DNA from: Diplocarpon mali
Taxonomy: Eukaryota > Ascomycota > Leotiomycetes > Helotiales > Drepanopezizaceae
DNA: 64,000 nt
NCBI GenBank assembly: GCA_024741835.1
Contig: JAENRP010000100.1
Location: 17,591-81,590 of the forward strand
Direction of reading: 5' to 3'
In this document: positions 38,001-48,914 of the stretch, piece by piece
Numbering within the stretch: the first letter of the stretch is position 1
Layout of the letters: each line of letters opens with the position of its first letter
The notes under the pieces: model-generated
Told to the model about the DNA's origin: nothing
Databases searched by the model: none
The model's input: the letters and a program-made list of their open reading frames with translations, nothing else
Made by a program: the position numbers and the translations under genes

Positions 38001-41000
38001 TTACTAAGCTTCGTAAGGTATTGTCCTAATCTTAATATAAGGCGTAACCTCTTCTCGAATCTAGCCAAGTTCTATCTAATCAAAAGCTAAGGCGTTCTCT
38101 CGATTTGTTAAGGTTTTATAAAGTAGTTCGCATTCTTACTCTATTAAGTCTTTGCTAATTTTCAGCATATCGAAACGTTCTTTTATTAGTCGATATCCGA
38201 TAGGTTTATTAGAAAATCTGCCTATAATAAACTTATCGAATTTGCCACCTGGCTTTAGAGGTCGAAGCTTCTTATCTTATTCAAACCAATCATCTAGTCC
38301 TCTAGGCTTTAAGCCGTTAGAGATTCCCTAATCCACTAGTCGTACTTTATTAGCCTTACTTTTATATATAGTTCGAATATTAGCTAGTACTATGCTTCTT
38401 TACTTCTTTCCTTTTTTATCAAATCCTGCGAAACGGTCCGAATTTTCCTTTTTAAAAACAAATAAAAGATTTTCTAAGTTATCAATTTAAAGTGTGTAGA
38501 TAGAAATATCATTAGTAATTTTATTGTTTTTCACTTGCAGGTCCGGCTTATAAGTGGTTTTTAAGTTTTTCAAAATGATTAATAAATTGTTAAGATTTAT
38601 AAAACAAACTCTCTTCTCTACCTTATTTTTCTTTTTTCTTAATTATTGAATTAATAAAACGCCGATTGTACTATTTTTTAAAATTCCAGATTTGACTCCT
38701 AGTCTAGGATCGCGAGTTAAATCATTATTATTCAAAATCGACAAACTCACCTTTCTTTTACTATAACTCCTTACTAAGTGCCTTCCTTTACTAGTATTAA
38801 GCCTAGCCCTTATGCTAGCTAATCGTTTCCCAAAACCTTATTCTAAAATTCGGCTATATCTCTTGCAATAACCATTTATCCTTTTAAGGATCGATCTATA
38901 TTCTAAAGGCTAGCTTTTATAAGCCTATCTTTAAGATAGTTAAATATTAGCTGAGATTTTAAAATAAAGGGCATTCTTAAAAGAATATCGTTTAAAGAAT
39001 TCTTTATTATTAGAAAGTCAGTATAATTAACGATTCCTTTAACTCTAACCTTTACGTTTTTCACCTATCTATCAAAATTGTATTTCGATCTAAAGATAGT
39101 CGAATAAATAAGGAGTCGATTGCTAACGATTGTCAATCGAGCCATTTCTACCACTTTTCTAGTTATTATATTAACTTCTGAACCATAATCGATTAGAGCC
39201 TTTGCTTTAATTGATTCTTCTATAAAATAAATAATAATAGGGCTTTTTATTGCAATTGCTAAACAATTTCAATTGATATTCTAAGATGTTAAAGCTATTG
39301 CCATAATGTTATAGTACCTCTAGGTTCCTTTGTCTTTTGCAATTTAAAGACATTTGATTAAGGCTAAGTGCTTCTCGGAGTTCTTTCGCATTACAATTTC
39401 CATTTCCTTATTATTATTCAAATCTTTAAAGGTAACTGGGATATGCTTTCTTAGCACTTTATCAAAGCGTTTAATCAAACTAAATAGGTCTTTAAATGTG
39501 AGGTTAATTTGCTAAGCTATAACATTCTCTATAGCTTTCTCTATTATAGTTGAACTAGCGTATTTGTCGACGAATTTCTCCTGTTTTAATATCTGTCTCT
39601 TTCGCTTAGGGTTAGGGGTCTGCGCAATAACTTCGACTTTTTAATCTTCGAGCTTAAAGCTATCTTCGTCTATTATATCTCTAATCAATTTGTCTATTAT
39701 ATCGGCTTTATCCTCGTCTACTGCAGTTCCAGATTATTAAGTATCTTTTAGCGTTTAGACTCTATATTAAGATTCCTAAGTTGCACGTATTGATTTCTAG
39801 ACTTTGGCTGGTTTTATTAGTATTAAGGGAGTGGTAGATCTAGAAGGACGATAAGTATTCTAAGGGTTTCTAGATATAGAAGTAGTATTAATATTAGTAG
39901 ATACGTTATTATTGACCCACCTTAAAATAGAGATTCCTCTAACTTCAGTGGCTGTTTAATTAAAAGCCGGGTCCTTAAGAACTCCCTTAGGTAGGTTACT
40001 AATTGGACCTATATATATATAAGTTGGAATTTTGGCGTTTATATCTATAATACGCTATCGTTCAACTAAATTCTTATCCTATTTCGTACCATATATCATT
40101 ATTCGAACAATCTATAACTATAAGCGATTCTGGTGCTTTTTAATAGGGATAGCTTTTAGCCTAGGATCTCTAATGCAAAGCATCCTATACTTATTAATAT
40201 GCATAACCCTAGTGTTAATAAAACGATAGAAAAGAGGGCAATCGTTGCGATACTTATATAAAGCGCAGTTGGGTTCTTTATTATTGCAAAAGTTATAGGT
40301 TAGTCGTCTTCTATTGCTATTCCCTTAGTACTCTATAGCATTAATATTAGCAGAGTGCTAATTGGGATTAATTTCTCCTTCTTTAGTCAACTGTTAAGTT
40401 CTTATATTAGCTAGTTATTCCAAATGATAAAAAGCAGGAGTCTAGTAATAAGAACTACTAAGTTAGCTTATAATAGCCGAGTTTTGCCTATTATTAAATT
40501 GCGGAATATGCTATTTTTCCTATAAGAGATTATTAATCTTAGTTTCTAAGCTTTAGATTCGGAGTTTTGTAAATTAGGTCTTAAGTTCCTTAATTCTAAG
40601 GTTGGATCTTACTCCTAGGTCGGGACCGCAAGTGAAAGGTATAACTACTAAGTTCTTCTTTACCTCCTCTATGACTTCTAGAGCTTTCGAGTGTTCTTAG
40701 ACCAGGCTCTTAAGGTCTTTAGTATAAGAGGGAGTAGGGGCTTTTTCCTATTCTATAGCATTAATAGTTCTCTTATTAAGATCTGATTTTAAAGCAAAGG
40801 CCGAGAATTCCTTAAATAAGGCGAAGGTTATAGGGTCTTGCTTATCGATCCTAAAATGCTTGATGATCTTATTTCAAAGGCTAATAGGTAATCCGAGTAA
40901 GAAAAGGCGGCCTTATTCAACTTTGCTAAGTATTTTCTAGCTGATTAAGGTATTTGATATATAAGTAAAAGTCCGATAGTAGTTCTTAAGTTCCTTAGGA

Positions 41001-41990
41001 GTTCGAGTGACTAGAATAAACTCCTTTAAGAAAGCCAGAGTATTGCAAATCTACTATCTGTCAAATTCTTAGAATTCAAACTTAAGAGCCTTAATAAGGA
41101 GTTCCTATAAATTATACGTCTTCTATTTAAGGAGGGATTTGATAATATCTTTGCTTATATAGTCATAGTAGCAAGGGAGCCGAGAAATCATATCCGCTTA
41201 TAGAATACCAAAATTGTAATAAGTTTCCTTATATTACTTAAGGAAATTAGTAATATTAGCTCCTATAAAGTAAGGAGTATTAGGAGAACTAAAGAGGGGA
41301 AAGTGGCTAGTAATAGCCTTAAATGCGGCTATTATCGTTTTATACTAACCGTTTAGATTAATAGAATCCATAGGGGGCAAAGGGGAAGCCTTGATATCGC
41401 GTAATTGGTTGCTAAGAGGAGTACTTCGAAATTCAAAAGGGCTTAAAGAACGTTCAGAATCCGAGTCAATCTTAGAGTGACTAGGACGAGTTTGAAAAGA
41501 TTCGGATAAAGGGTTGGCGAAAAGTTCAAAATTGATATTATTTTTAATGTTTTCTAATATCGATATTAAAAAAGTAAGTAGCAGCCTTAAGTTGTTTAAA
41601 GACGTCTTTTTATCCTTCTACTTATAAGCTAGGCTTAGGAGTGGAATTCCGGATTCTATTAAAAGTTTAATCCGAGTTTGCTAAGAGATTCTAAGTAGAT
41701 GCTAAATAGCTAATAGGAGCGTTGCGACTAATCGTAATAAGATAAGGTTTATTTAATCTAAGACAAATTTCTAAGATAAGGTTTGTATTTAAGATTCTTC
41801 TTAGCCTTTAGGCCAATTCCTATTAGTCCTTAGAATAAAGGGGTCTTTAGAGACGATTCCAAGGCAGTTTTTAAAGTTCTATCGAGCCGAGGCGGCTGAA
41901 TTATTAGATTCGGATTTCTAAAGATTCTAAAGAGACACTTCCAGTTGGAGTTTGCGCTTAGTATTACTTAAGTACTTAAAACCACCGCTA
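35040..41990 (-). pseudogene. Ty3/gypsy gag-pol, RIP-damaged
   Basis: Minus strand order: gag (NITNFLKxYKETYYNFG near 41250, RLPCYYDYISKDIIKSL near 41190-41140), a Cys-rich knuckle remnant near 40300, aspartic protease region (DYGSEVNIITRKVVEMARL, 39190-39130), RT with NIALLYIDDI near 37560-37535, RNase H (EIKYNAIKRECKGALKA near 36960-36910), and the integrase zinc region with H, C and C near 36330-36200, continuing to RVKNIKIPN near 35110. Order RT-RH-IN identifies Ty3/gypsy. Six hairpin repeats (35131, 36566, 38533, 38695, 40611, 41620) lie between domains or in the tail. Confidence 0.87.
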
Positions 41991-42314
41991 TTTAAGATTG
42001 CTATTATAGGGTTCGCCAAACTTTTTATACTAAAAAGCCGAAAATTCCGAAAATCTCAAAGTTAAGGAAGAAAATAGGGGTTTTTAAAGCAAAGCCGAAA
42101 AGGGAAAATCTGAGGTTATTAATAGTTGCTAAACGAAAATCGACAGTTTTAAGTAACTAGGCGATTAAGGATAAGGTTTTTAAAGTTGATTAAGATGCTA
42201 TAAGTGTTTCAAAGACGTATTTCAAAGGCCGGTCTCTTATCTGCGAACTAAGAGATCGATAAGGTTGTATAAGGACGGAAATCTTAAGAAATCGGTCCTT
42301 GCGTAGGTCACTAA

Positions 42315-42560
42315 TATAAAACAGAAGGGAGATAATACAAGAATAGGCCTAAGGGAAGACCTAAAAACAAAGAGGAGGAAGCACTATAAGCGGGCTCTCT
42401 TAGACAAGATATTAGGAACAAGTCCTAAGTATAGGGTATATTCAGTACTATAGCGACACGCGCTGTCTCTATGTACAGAAGATGGCCCTTTTATCTTCCC
42501 ACTATCCTGCGTCGATCATGTGATATATGTCACAAGACCTATCTATCTCAGGTCTCTATA
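42315..42560 (-). repeat. Gypsy LTR (5' LTR of the minus-strand element)
   Basis: The partner of 26484-26728. It ends CAGGTCTCTATA and is followed by CTAC of the target duplication. The internal side (minus strand, left of 42315) reads TTAGTGACCTACGCAAGGAC, which could be a RIP-altered primer-binding site (TGGTGACC...). Confidence 0.88.
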
Positions 42561-42875
42561 CTACTTCTTAAGCGAGTCTACGTACCTATCAATAGCTTTT
42601 GCAATGCCATTTAGTACCTCCTAGCGCAGCCGGGCAGTACGCTTGTAAGCCTTAAATTGCGCAGCAATTGCTACTTAAGCAGAGTTATTCTCAAGCGCAT
42701 TCTTACCGAAGGAGAGATAAGGAGGAGCTATTATATTAGCTATCTGGATTTGCTATCTCTTTGCAGTGCGCAGGTTGGTTAGGGAGGAGGGTTATTGCGG
42801 ACGCGTAAAATCCGCTGTTCGAACCTTAGAAATCGAGTTTCTAAGAGTTAAGGGCGCCATCTGGCCTAAAGACAT
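42561..42875 (-). pseudogene. LINE ORF1, N-terminal part
   Basis: Begins with ATG at 42875-42873 and reads through VAIAAQFKAYKRTARLR and AIDRYVDSLKK up to the gypsy insertion at 42560. It continues in frame at 26483 as PDFYEFA. The N-terminus is separated from the rest of ORF1 by 16 kb. Confidence 0.7.
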
Positions 42876-42997
42876 TAGAAAAATTGGTACAGCTATACTA
42901 GAAGGGTTCCTAATTACTTTCCAATAGTCGGGTGCCTTTTTAAGGGCGTGGTTGTGAAGTTATTGAACCTTTGGGTCAGTTTAGAAAAATGATATTC

Positions 42998-43016
42998 GGT
43001 GATCTACCGTGCTCGA
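42998..43016. repeat. Target-site duplication of the LINE, right copy
   Basis: GGTGATCTACCGTGCTCGA, the partner of 14706-14724, at the 5' end of the LINE. An A/T-rich spacer with an 11-base T-run follows. Confidence 0.85.
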
Positions 43017-43085
43017 GAAAGAACGGGCAACGGATAAGAAATCTTTTTTTTTTTAGTTATTTAATAGTACATAAGCACACGCATA

Positions 43086-43560
43086 CTTAGTACATGCCCG
43101 AAATAATGTATAAGTGCTATCTATGCGTAATTCTACCGGTTTCCATTAATAGGGCTTATATACAAAGGGTATAGCTAATGATTTATCTATAACGATTCGC
43201 CGCTTTTTGCACTAAAAATCAACGCTTTTAATATAGATTCTTCATTTAGTATACTAACTCTAAAGACACCTATAAAACAGACCTCTTATAACAAACGAGT
43301 ACACTATCAGACTCTTTATTTTAATGCCAATTGGACTTAAGATCAGATCGCCCTTTAATTGAACCTTACTCGACGTTAAGTTCAGTACACTCTACAGACT
43401 TGATTGACTCCTTAATATTATCTTTAAGGCTATAAAGCTCACTTAAATACTCTATAACAAAAACACCTTATTCAATAGGTTAGGAAATTGTAAAAGCAGC
43501 ATTGCCAAGTATCTAGTATGCACGGCCTAGAATTGTACATTATTTACCCATGATACTAAG
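43086..43560 (+). mobile_element. Internally deleted Tc1/mariner derivative (MITE-like)
   Basis: 475 bp, TA on both sides (43084-43085, 43561-43562). It is inverted relative to the element at 12579-13859 and keeps both ends (about 70 bp of one end and about 400 bp of the other), with roughly 0.8 kb of transposase sequence missing. The join falls at CAATTTCC|TAACCTATTGAATAAGG. It cannot encode a transposase. Confidence 0.9.
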
Positions 43561-43562
43561 TA

Positions 43563-45688
43563 GACGTAAAGTATGATAGTTGGCCCTTTGCAGGGGGGCG
43601 AGGAGCGGGGACTAGCCAAATCCAAAGAGTAGTAACACGCTCAACATCTGCCTGCAGTGAAATCCATGGAGAATCGAATTTCGATGGGATTTGAAATTTG
43701 GCATTTGTTCTTTGGGACCAGGGGAAAAGAGAAATCGTGCCACCGGATGCATGCCAGATTATTTCAACATTTTGGAAATAAGATCCAGAACAAATTGCAG
43801 TGTCATTGTGTTCAAGCATTACACCAAGGCATGCTTACGGTGTCCACAGTAAGTAAGCGTTGCAGCAGTGCGTACTCCCGGTGCACACAGTATTGCCTCA
43901 TTTGCTATATCAAGCCCCTCCCCTGCAACCGAAAGGCTATTGTACTTGACCGCTATCCTCGGTATGGTAAGCCGAGAGGTCCGGGCTGAATGCTTTGATC
44001 ATATTCTTATTCGAAAACGAGCCCACTGCATCCTTATATCCGGGCTCTCTATGACTTCTCATGATCAGGAAAATCAAGTCACTGTATCAAGCGCGACTTT
44101 TATAAGCCAGACCGACTGTTATGTTGGGCGGTCTAAACGAGCGAGTCCTGACACATTAGTAGAACAGGCGGTCGACTGCCTGAAGCAACTAGTAGGTGCT
44201 AGTGATCAGCAATTCGTAGGCGTCTGATACATGGTCAGTATGGCCATCATAGTTCCTGATCTAATGTAGGAACGGTAGAGGGGTGGAACGCAGCCAAAGG
44301 GGTGTGCTTCCAGAGTTTCGAGCCGCTGAGCCTGCACCATGCTCACGTCAGTACGGCGAATACAGCCACTGGGTAATTCCGTAAGCCGCTATTGCTTGGA
44401 GAATCCTGCCTTCATGCGGCACATCCGCACAGTAGTCGTTGCAGCCCCTTCAGCGGTGATTTAACAGCTGCAGGCACCCGTCGGATTGGACTTGGGGGTG
44501 GGTCTTGTGGTATTTGGCCATGGGCAGACAACAGCACAAGTCGTTCAATCTACCGGGATTGAGCGCCTGGTATATTTCAACTTGTCCTTAATACAGCATG
44601 GCGGGATTCGCAAACTCCCAACGTTGAGGTAGAGAGTGAAAGGTAGTAACCACTACAATCCAAGAGCTTCTAAGATAACAACAATGTCTGATATGAGGAA
44701 TCAATAACCACTCGCAGCCTCAGACAGATCCTATTCGAAAAAGGTCCAGGCTCAAATACGAGGAAGTGCGTTGTTGTTTCTGTTTTGTTCTGGCTACCGT
44801 AAGACCCACCCCCGAATCTGTGCAGTCCATCCGCTCGACATATCACCAGGGGTGAAACCTCGACAACGTGCTTTAAACCAGCCATCGCGTGTAAGATGAT
44901 AGATAGCCTTCGATACGACGCGGCAGTAGAAGAGCCAGCTGGCTCTGCCGTCCGGCTGGGGAAGAGGCGACGTTCTGATGTTTCCTAGATGTAGGCGGAG
45001 CGCCGACGGGTATTTGGCTTGCATACTCTTGCAAGAAGAAAGGCGAGATCCATAGATCGACTCGGGTCAGTTATCGGATCAAGAGCTGACAGCTTGAAAG
45101 GAACATATCTTTTGTTCCCAGGGTATAATGCGAAACTACTAAAACACAGAACACCCACCACCAGATACCTAGCTGCAGTGCGATATCCATGCCGAGCCCA
45201 CATCCTCTAGTACTCGGAGAGTGGTCGAACTCATGAATCGTTTCTCGTTTCTTCTGTCGTAGCAAGAGGCTGTGTGTTGTCTTGAAGTCTGAGGTGAATA
45301 TCACGTGCGGTGATTGTCAATATTGACAATTTAGCGAGATGGCACGCTCCCTGTTTCATTTCTCATCTGCAGAGGGTAAAATTCACGCGAGTTACAACAA
45401 CTACACACAGATATACACCCGGATCGGCCTGAAGCTCCTCTTTTCGCACTTTCCTTACCCAGTTATGTGTCTCTACTCCCCGTCGTGCTTGCCTCAACCC
45501 GTTGTCATAGTTGAAGCCAAACACCTTTTTCTATCAGCTTCTAATAAATTCAGCGGAATATCATCTCATTCACTTCCAAATCATACCAGTATTTTTGTCG
45601 ATCATCCGTTACTCCACAGTCTCGGTGACGTTCTGCGACGTACAAAGCCTTTCAGCATCAATAGCCACACCTCTGATTTCAACTGAAC
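43563..45688. other. Intergenic, no gene recognised
   Basis: Non-AT-rich DNA. Several short open frames on both strands (43556-45304) overlap each other and show no domain or splice pattern. An 18-bp perfect palindrome lies at 45313-45330, about 360 bp before the next gene. Confidence 0.45.
45313..45330. promoter_or_regulatory. 18-bp perfect palindrome upstream of the 212-aa gene
   Basis: ATTGTCAATATTGACAAT is a perfect inverted repeat, with an E-box-like CACGTG starting at 45302. Such symmetric sites often bind dimeric factors. The role here is inferred from position only. Confidence 0.3.
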
Positions 45689-46327
45689 ATGTCTCAGCTA
45701 CAGCAACCTCTCAGCCCAGCCACAGTTTCCTGTCCAATGCTACCCTTCTGTTGCGCCGGAGCCACGAGTAGCATGGACATCCGTCCGCGAGCTATCCTCG
45801 CCAGGCCCCGGGCTTATTCCTTCTACGATGTCTCGATGGACGAGCTGCTTACCGTCCAGCACAGCTTTGGAAACACGTTTCGCTCGAAGCTACCACTCCG
45901 CAAGGCCATCAAGAAGCGCCGAGCCTACAAAGACTCCATGCGCCATATCTGGCAGAAGATGACCTACCAAGCTATCCAGACGTTTCATCACCGCACTCGC
46001 TGTCCAAAATGCGACCAAACACCGCTCACTTCCACCTCGTACTTCCACATGAACCACCAGCTACCACGGAACGCATATACTGCCTGGAAAGCTTTGTGTG
46101 CGAGGATGCAAGCGCAGTTTCCGGAGATACTACACCCGAAAGATTGGTTGGAGTATTTGGGCGAGCTACGCTTCATCGAGATGTGGTACTGGGAGGGGAA
46201 TACGGCGAGTCTGTCCTGTGGACGGATGAGTTGGAATGGGAGTCTCGTCGAGAGCCCGGCCTACGGACCGAGTGAGAAGGCCGAAATTGCCGTGCCGAAG
46301 ATTGTGGTTTCGTTGCCGAAGGTGTGA
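45689..46327 (+). CDS. Hypothetical protein, 212 aa
   Basis: A single open frame with no recognised family. The start is the ATG after TTTCAACTGAAC; Met at residue 29 is an alternative. The N-terminal 30 residues are Cys/Ser-rich, a basic stretch (KLPLRKAIKKRRAYK) lies at about residues 67-81, and a CPKC pair near residue 109 could bind zinc only if two more ligands exist, which I do not see. A Trp/Tyr-rich segment follows (WLEYLGELRFIEMWYWEG). It lies between the transposon nest and broken genes, so it may itself be a remnant, but the frame is intact and codon use looks genic. Confidence 0.55.
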   Translation: MSQLQQPLSPATVSCPMLPFCCAGATSSMDIRPRAILARPRAYSFYDVSMDELLTVQHSFGNTFRSKLPLRKAIKKRRAYKDSMRHIWQKMTYQAIQTFHHRTRCPKCDQTPLTSTSYFHMNHQLPRNAYTAWKALCARMQAQFPEILHPKDWLEYLGELRFIEMWYWEGNTASLSCGRMSWNGSLVESPAYGPSEKAEIAVPKIVVSLPKV

Positions 46328-46576
46328 GCCATGAATAGAAAGCAGTCCTGGAGAGCCTCTGGGCCGGGATTGAAAATTTTCCACTTGATCGCATGAGGCC
46401 AAGGTAACGCGAATACATAGCGGAAATCGATTCTCAAGGCATTTCTCTTGAAAATTCTCCAGATAATCCGTATTCACCAAATGTCAGAGCAGAGAAGAAC
46501 CGTGTTCTGGGAATCAATCTTTTGTTGTCGTGATCGTCTTTGTAGGTCTGTGCCGCATCCAACTGTCTTCTACCCT

Positions 46577-48420
46577 CTATGTTATGCGATTCTCAAGGCC
46601 AATTCGCCAAAAGGAATCCTCTAGAGGCGCCACCTTGTTCAAATAGATCTCCTGCGTAAATTCTCCATCCTGCCAATCCGACTTTTCCTCGAAGTTGCAA
46701 TTCAAACAACACCCGATAATAGGTTTCAGCTCCGGCTTCTCCCCCCATCTCGACAATCGCGTGCCGTCATAATATCCGTACTCGGGTGCGCATTCCCGTC
46801 TCCGCCGACATGGTGCTTACGAAACTCTTGGTTCTCGACGGATTTTCCGGTAAGTAATTCCAGAAGTAGATTCCGAGGTTACTTATGCTGTTGCGGGTGA
46901 CGAGGCGGGATTCGAATGCTGTGAGGGTCACTTTGGGTTGGGGGCCATTAGGCCGTGGGAAAAAATGCGCGTGGTAAGGATGGTCGGACGAAGTTGCGGT
47001 ATCTCGCTGGAAGAAAAACATATTGCGCTTCTCGGGTTTCTCCACTACCCACGGCGTCTCTTGCAACTGCAATCGCGAGGTGGGAATGGTGGCAAGCTCC
47101 AGTCGCTTCTGCTGGCTGGGCTTGGAAGTTTCACGGCCTGATAGGACCTCTGCTAAGCATATGCGTGACTCTCGGCGAACTGTCTCGGATTCTGGGATGG
47201 GCCGGAATTCGTGCATGTACCGTCCGTCGCTCAAGTACCCGAGGCAGTCCCCGATGGATTGCTTCGAGCGGACTGCGTAACATAGATCTTCAATTAGAGC
47301 GATCTGAGTGACGTGGAGTATCTCAGTGACTTGGTCTGGGTCTGAGCTGCTAATGTTCACGCCAATCGAATAGCAAGATCAACCGGGGGCTCTACAAGCC
47401 TTACTGACTTTCTCGCTAATGGACTGTTGACTTTTTTCGCCTGTCTGGCCATAATCAGACTGCGCGCTATGGGCCCAAGAAGAGAGAGATGGGATAATTG
47501 AATGAATCATTGTCTACCTATCTGACCGTCTGGCCGCTTGCTATTCCAATATCAGAACTGATCCCTAAAGCCCGAATATGACCGGGCGATCAGTGGCCCT
47601 TATAGTTGTCGGTAAAATTGGCCGTGAAACAAAGTCAACTTGTGGAGGAGTTTGATACGAGTTCCTCGCGAAGATTGCCAAGCCCGTTCAGGAGATGGCT
47701 GTATTTCTCCCTCGCTAACAGCGGTCTGTCATCTTCCAACCTTAGAGCAGAACGATTCTCGGACCGGGCATCCTTCCTGATCTTTATAGTGACTTCTCGA
47801 CGAACACCAGTACGAGCATCCTGCGGAATACAAAAGCCCACATCAAGTCTCGAGTCCCAATCCGCAGTCTTTCGTTGTTCGAGTCGAAGTGTAGTCTGTG
47901 GAGCGCACTGAAAAGACCACGCAGCAGTAAGTGCGGTATGCAAGCAACTCGCATGTCGCCTTACGCATTGAAATACTCTTTCCCAAGTTTTACCTTTCCG
48001 TCTCACTCTTTCGCATCTAGCTTCATCATTCGCATCGAGTAGAGACCGGATGTCAGGGCTAAGAGCTTTGAGCCTTTCGACTGTTCGAACTCCTTTCTTG
48101 CAAAAGCTGATGTAAACTTGCTTCAATTGATAATCCCAACTGAAAGCACCCTCTTTCGACAATTCCTGCCAAGATTTTCCAGACCTAGCTACGGTCCGGC
48201 ATATTTCGGCACCGAAGGAAAATCTTACCTGGCCATCCTTCCTCAACGACAAAGCTGGCAAATCGAGCATTAGTCCGTTCATACTATTGAGATTGCTTAA
48301 GGACACGGCCAAGGAGGCTTCAAGCTTTGACCTGAGACAACCCAAAAACATAAGTCGTCGCCATCCTACAAATCTCGGCTTTTCCATGTACAGCTGTAGT
48401 TCGTCATCGTCAAAATCTGT
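46577..48420 (-). pseudogene. DUF7580-like protein, broken gene
   Basis: Two open pieces on the minus strand, 48387-47635 and 47360-46767, then a third in another frame to the stop at 46577. The first has a block RRHASCLHTALTAAW then LRLEQRK. The second has IEDLCYAV, DCLGYLSDGRYMH, LELATIPTSRLQLQETPWV and NMFFFQRD, then SNLGIYFWNYLPE. The last has PEYGYYDG, CCLNC and VAPLEDSFW. This order matches the fungal DUF7580 family as I know it (LA..L.SS.LQL..TPW, then LG..L.EL, then a final CL block). The frame changes at about 46800 and the 47361-47634 stretch is unreadable, so at least one frameshift plus an intron or deletion is present. Function of the family is unknown. Confidence 0.65.
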
Positions 48421-48914
48421 AGACCGTAAGTGATTCTCTCATGTCAAGTAGAAGAGCTGCTTCTGGATATCCACACAATCAACGGAAAAAATACGGCACG
48501 GAAGCTTTTGCATTTCATCAGTGGCTAAATCCTTTTTTGTAATGTTCCGCAGTTGTAATTAACAGTGGGAATGCTCCGAGTACAAGCCCAACGACTTCAA
48601 TGCCAGCCATGGCGACGACAAGATAAATGATGACAAGGCTAGGATCCGATTATGGAGGCCGATGATTTTTAATATCGTGAAACATGGGATACTAGGCTGG
48701 GCTGAGCTGACAATATACGTGCTGGTGCGGGAGCACAACAGAAGAGAATAATTGATCTTGAGCAGGGTACTGTGCATGACAGCGCTTACGCAGTAATTGA
48801 GGCCGCAAGTAAAGATTATCTTATATCGTCGCTCACATTTTTCATAATCTGGATATTCTTCTCAGCTTAGTCTGATTCAAATCCAGTATCGGTCTTGAGC
48901 AAGAAGAATCGACC

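Larger units (their letters stand above)
26484..42560 (-). mobile_element. Ty3/gypsy-type LTR element, 16.1 kb, with two extra ORF units
   Basis: Bounded by direct repeats of about 246 bp with TG/CA-derived ends (now TATA by RIP) and a CTAC duplication (26480-26483 and 42561-42564). Removing it with one CTAC restores the LINE ORF1 frame (CTTAAGAAG|TAGCCCGAC). In the minus direction it carries gag, protease, RT, RNase H and integrase to about 35040, then two related units of unknown function (34440-31130 and 30640-26977). That is much longer than the usual 5-8 kb. It includes a 60-base N gap and a nested solo LTR. Whether the extra block is native or a later insertion is unresolved. Confidence 0.78.
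14725..42997 (-). mobile_element. Tad1-like LINE, split by two LTR elements
   Basis: A non-LTR retrotransposon on the minus strand, about 6.2 kb once the nested elements are removed. ORF1 starts near 42875, is cut by the gypsy-type element (26484-42560), and resumes at 26483. ORF2 begins with an endonuclease domain near 24900, is cut by the copia element (18644-24630), and resumes at 18643 with the reading frame preserved. The 3' end is a short (TCA)n-type tail next to the left 19-bp target duplication. RIP-type stops are scattered through both ORFs. The ORF1-EN-RT-RNase H order and ORF1 zinc knuckles fit the fungal Tad1 clade. Confidence 0.88.

Noticed and set aside
42780..42850. tRNA-like CTGTTCGAACCTT
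   Set aside because: Only the T-loop-like string fits; no cloverleaf arms around it, and it lies in the 5' region of LINE ORF1. No tRNA gene was found in the window.
43027..43037. T-run as the poly(A) tail of the LINE
   Set aside because: It lies outside the right target duplication and on the 5' side of the LINE. The real 3' end is at 14725, with a short TCA-type repeat.
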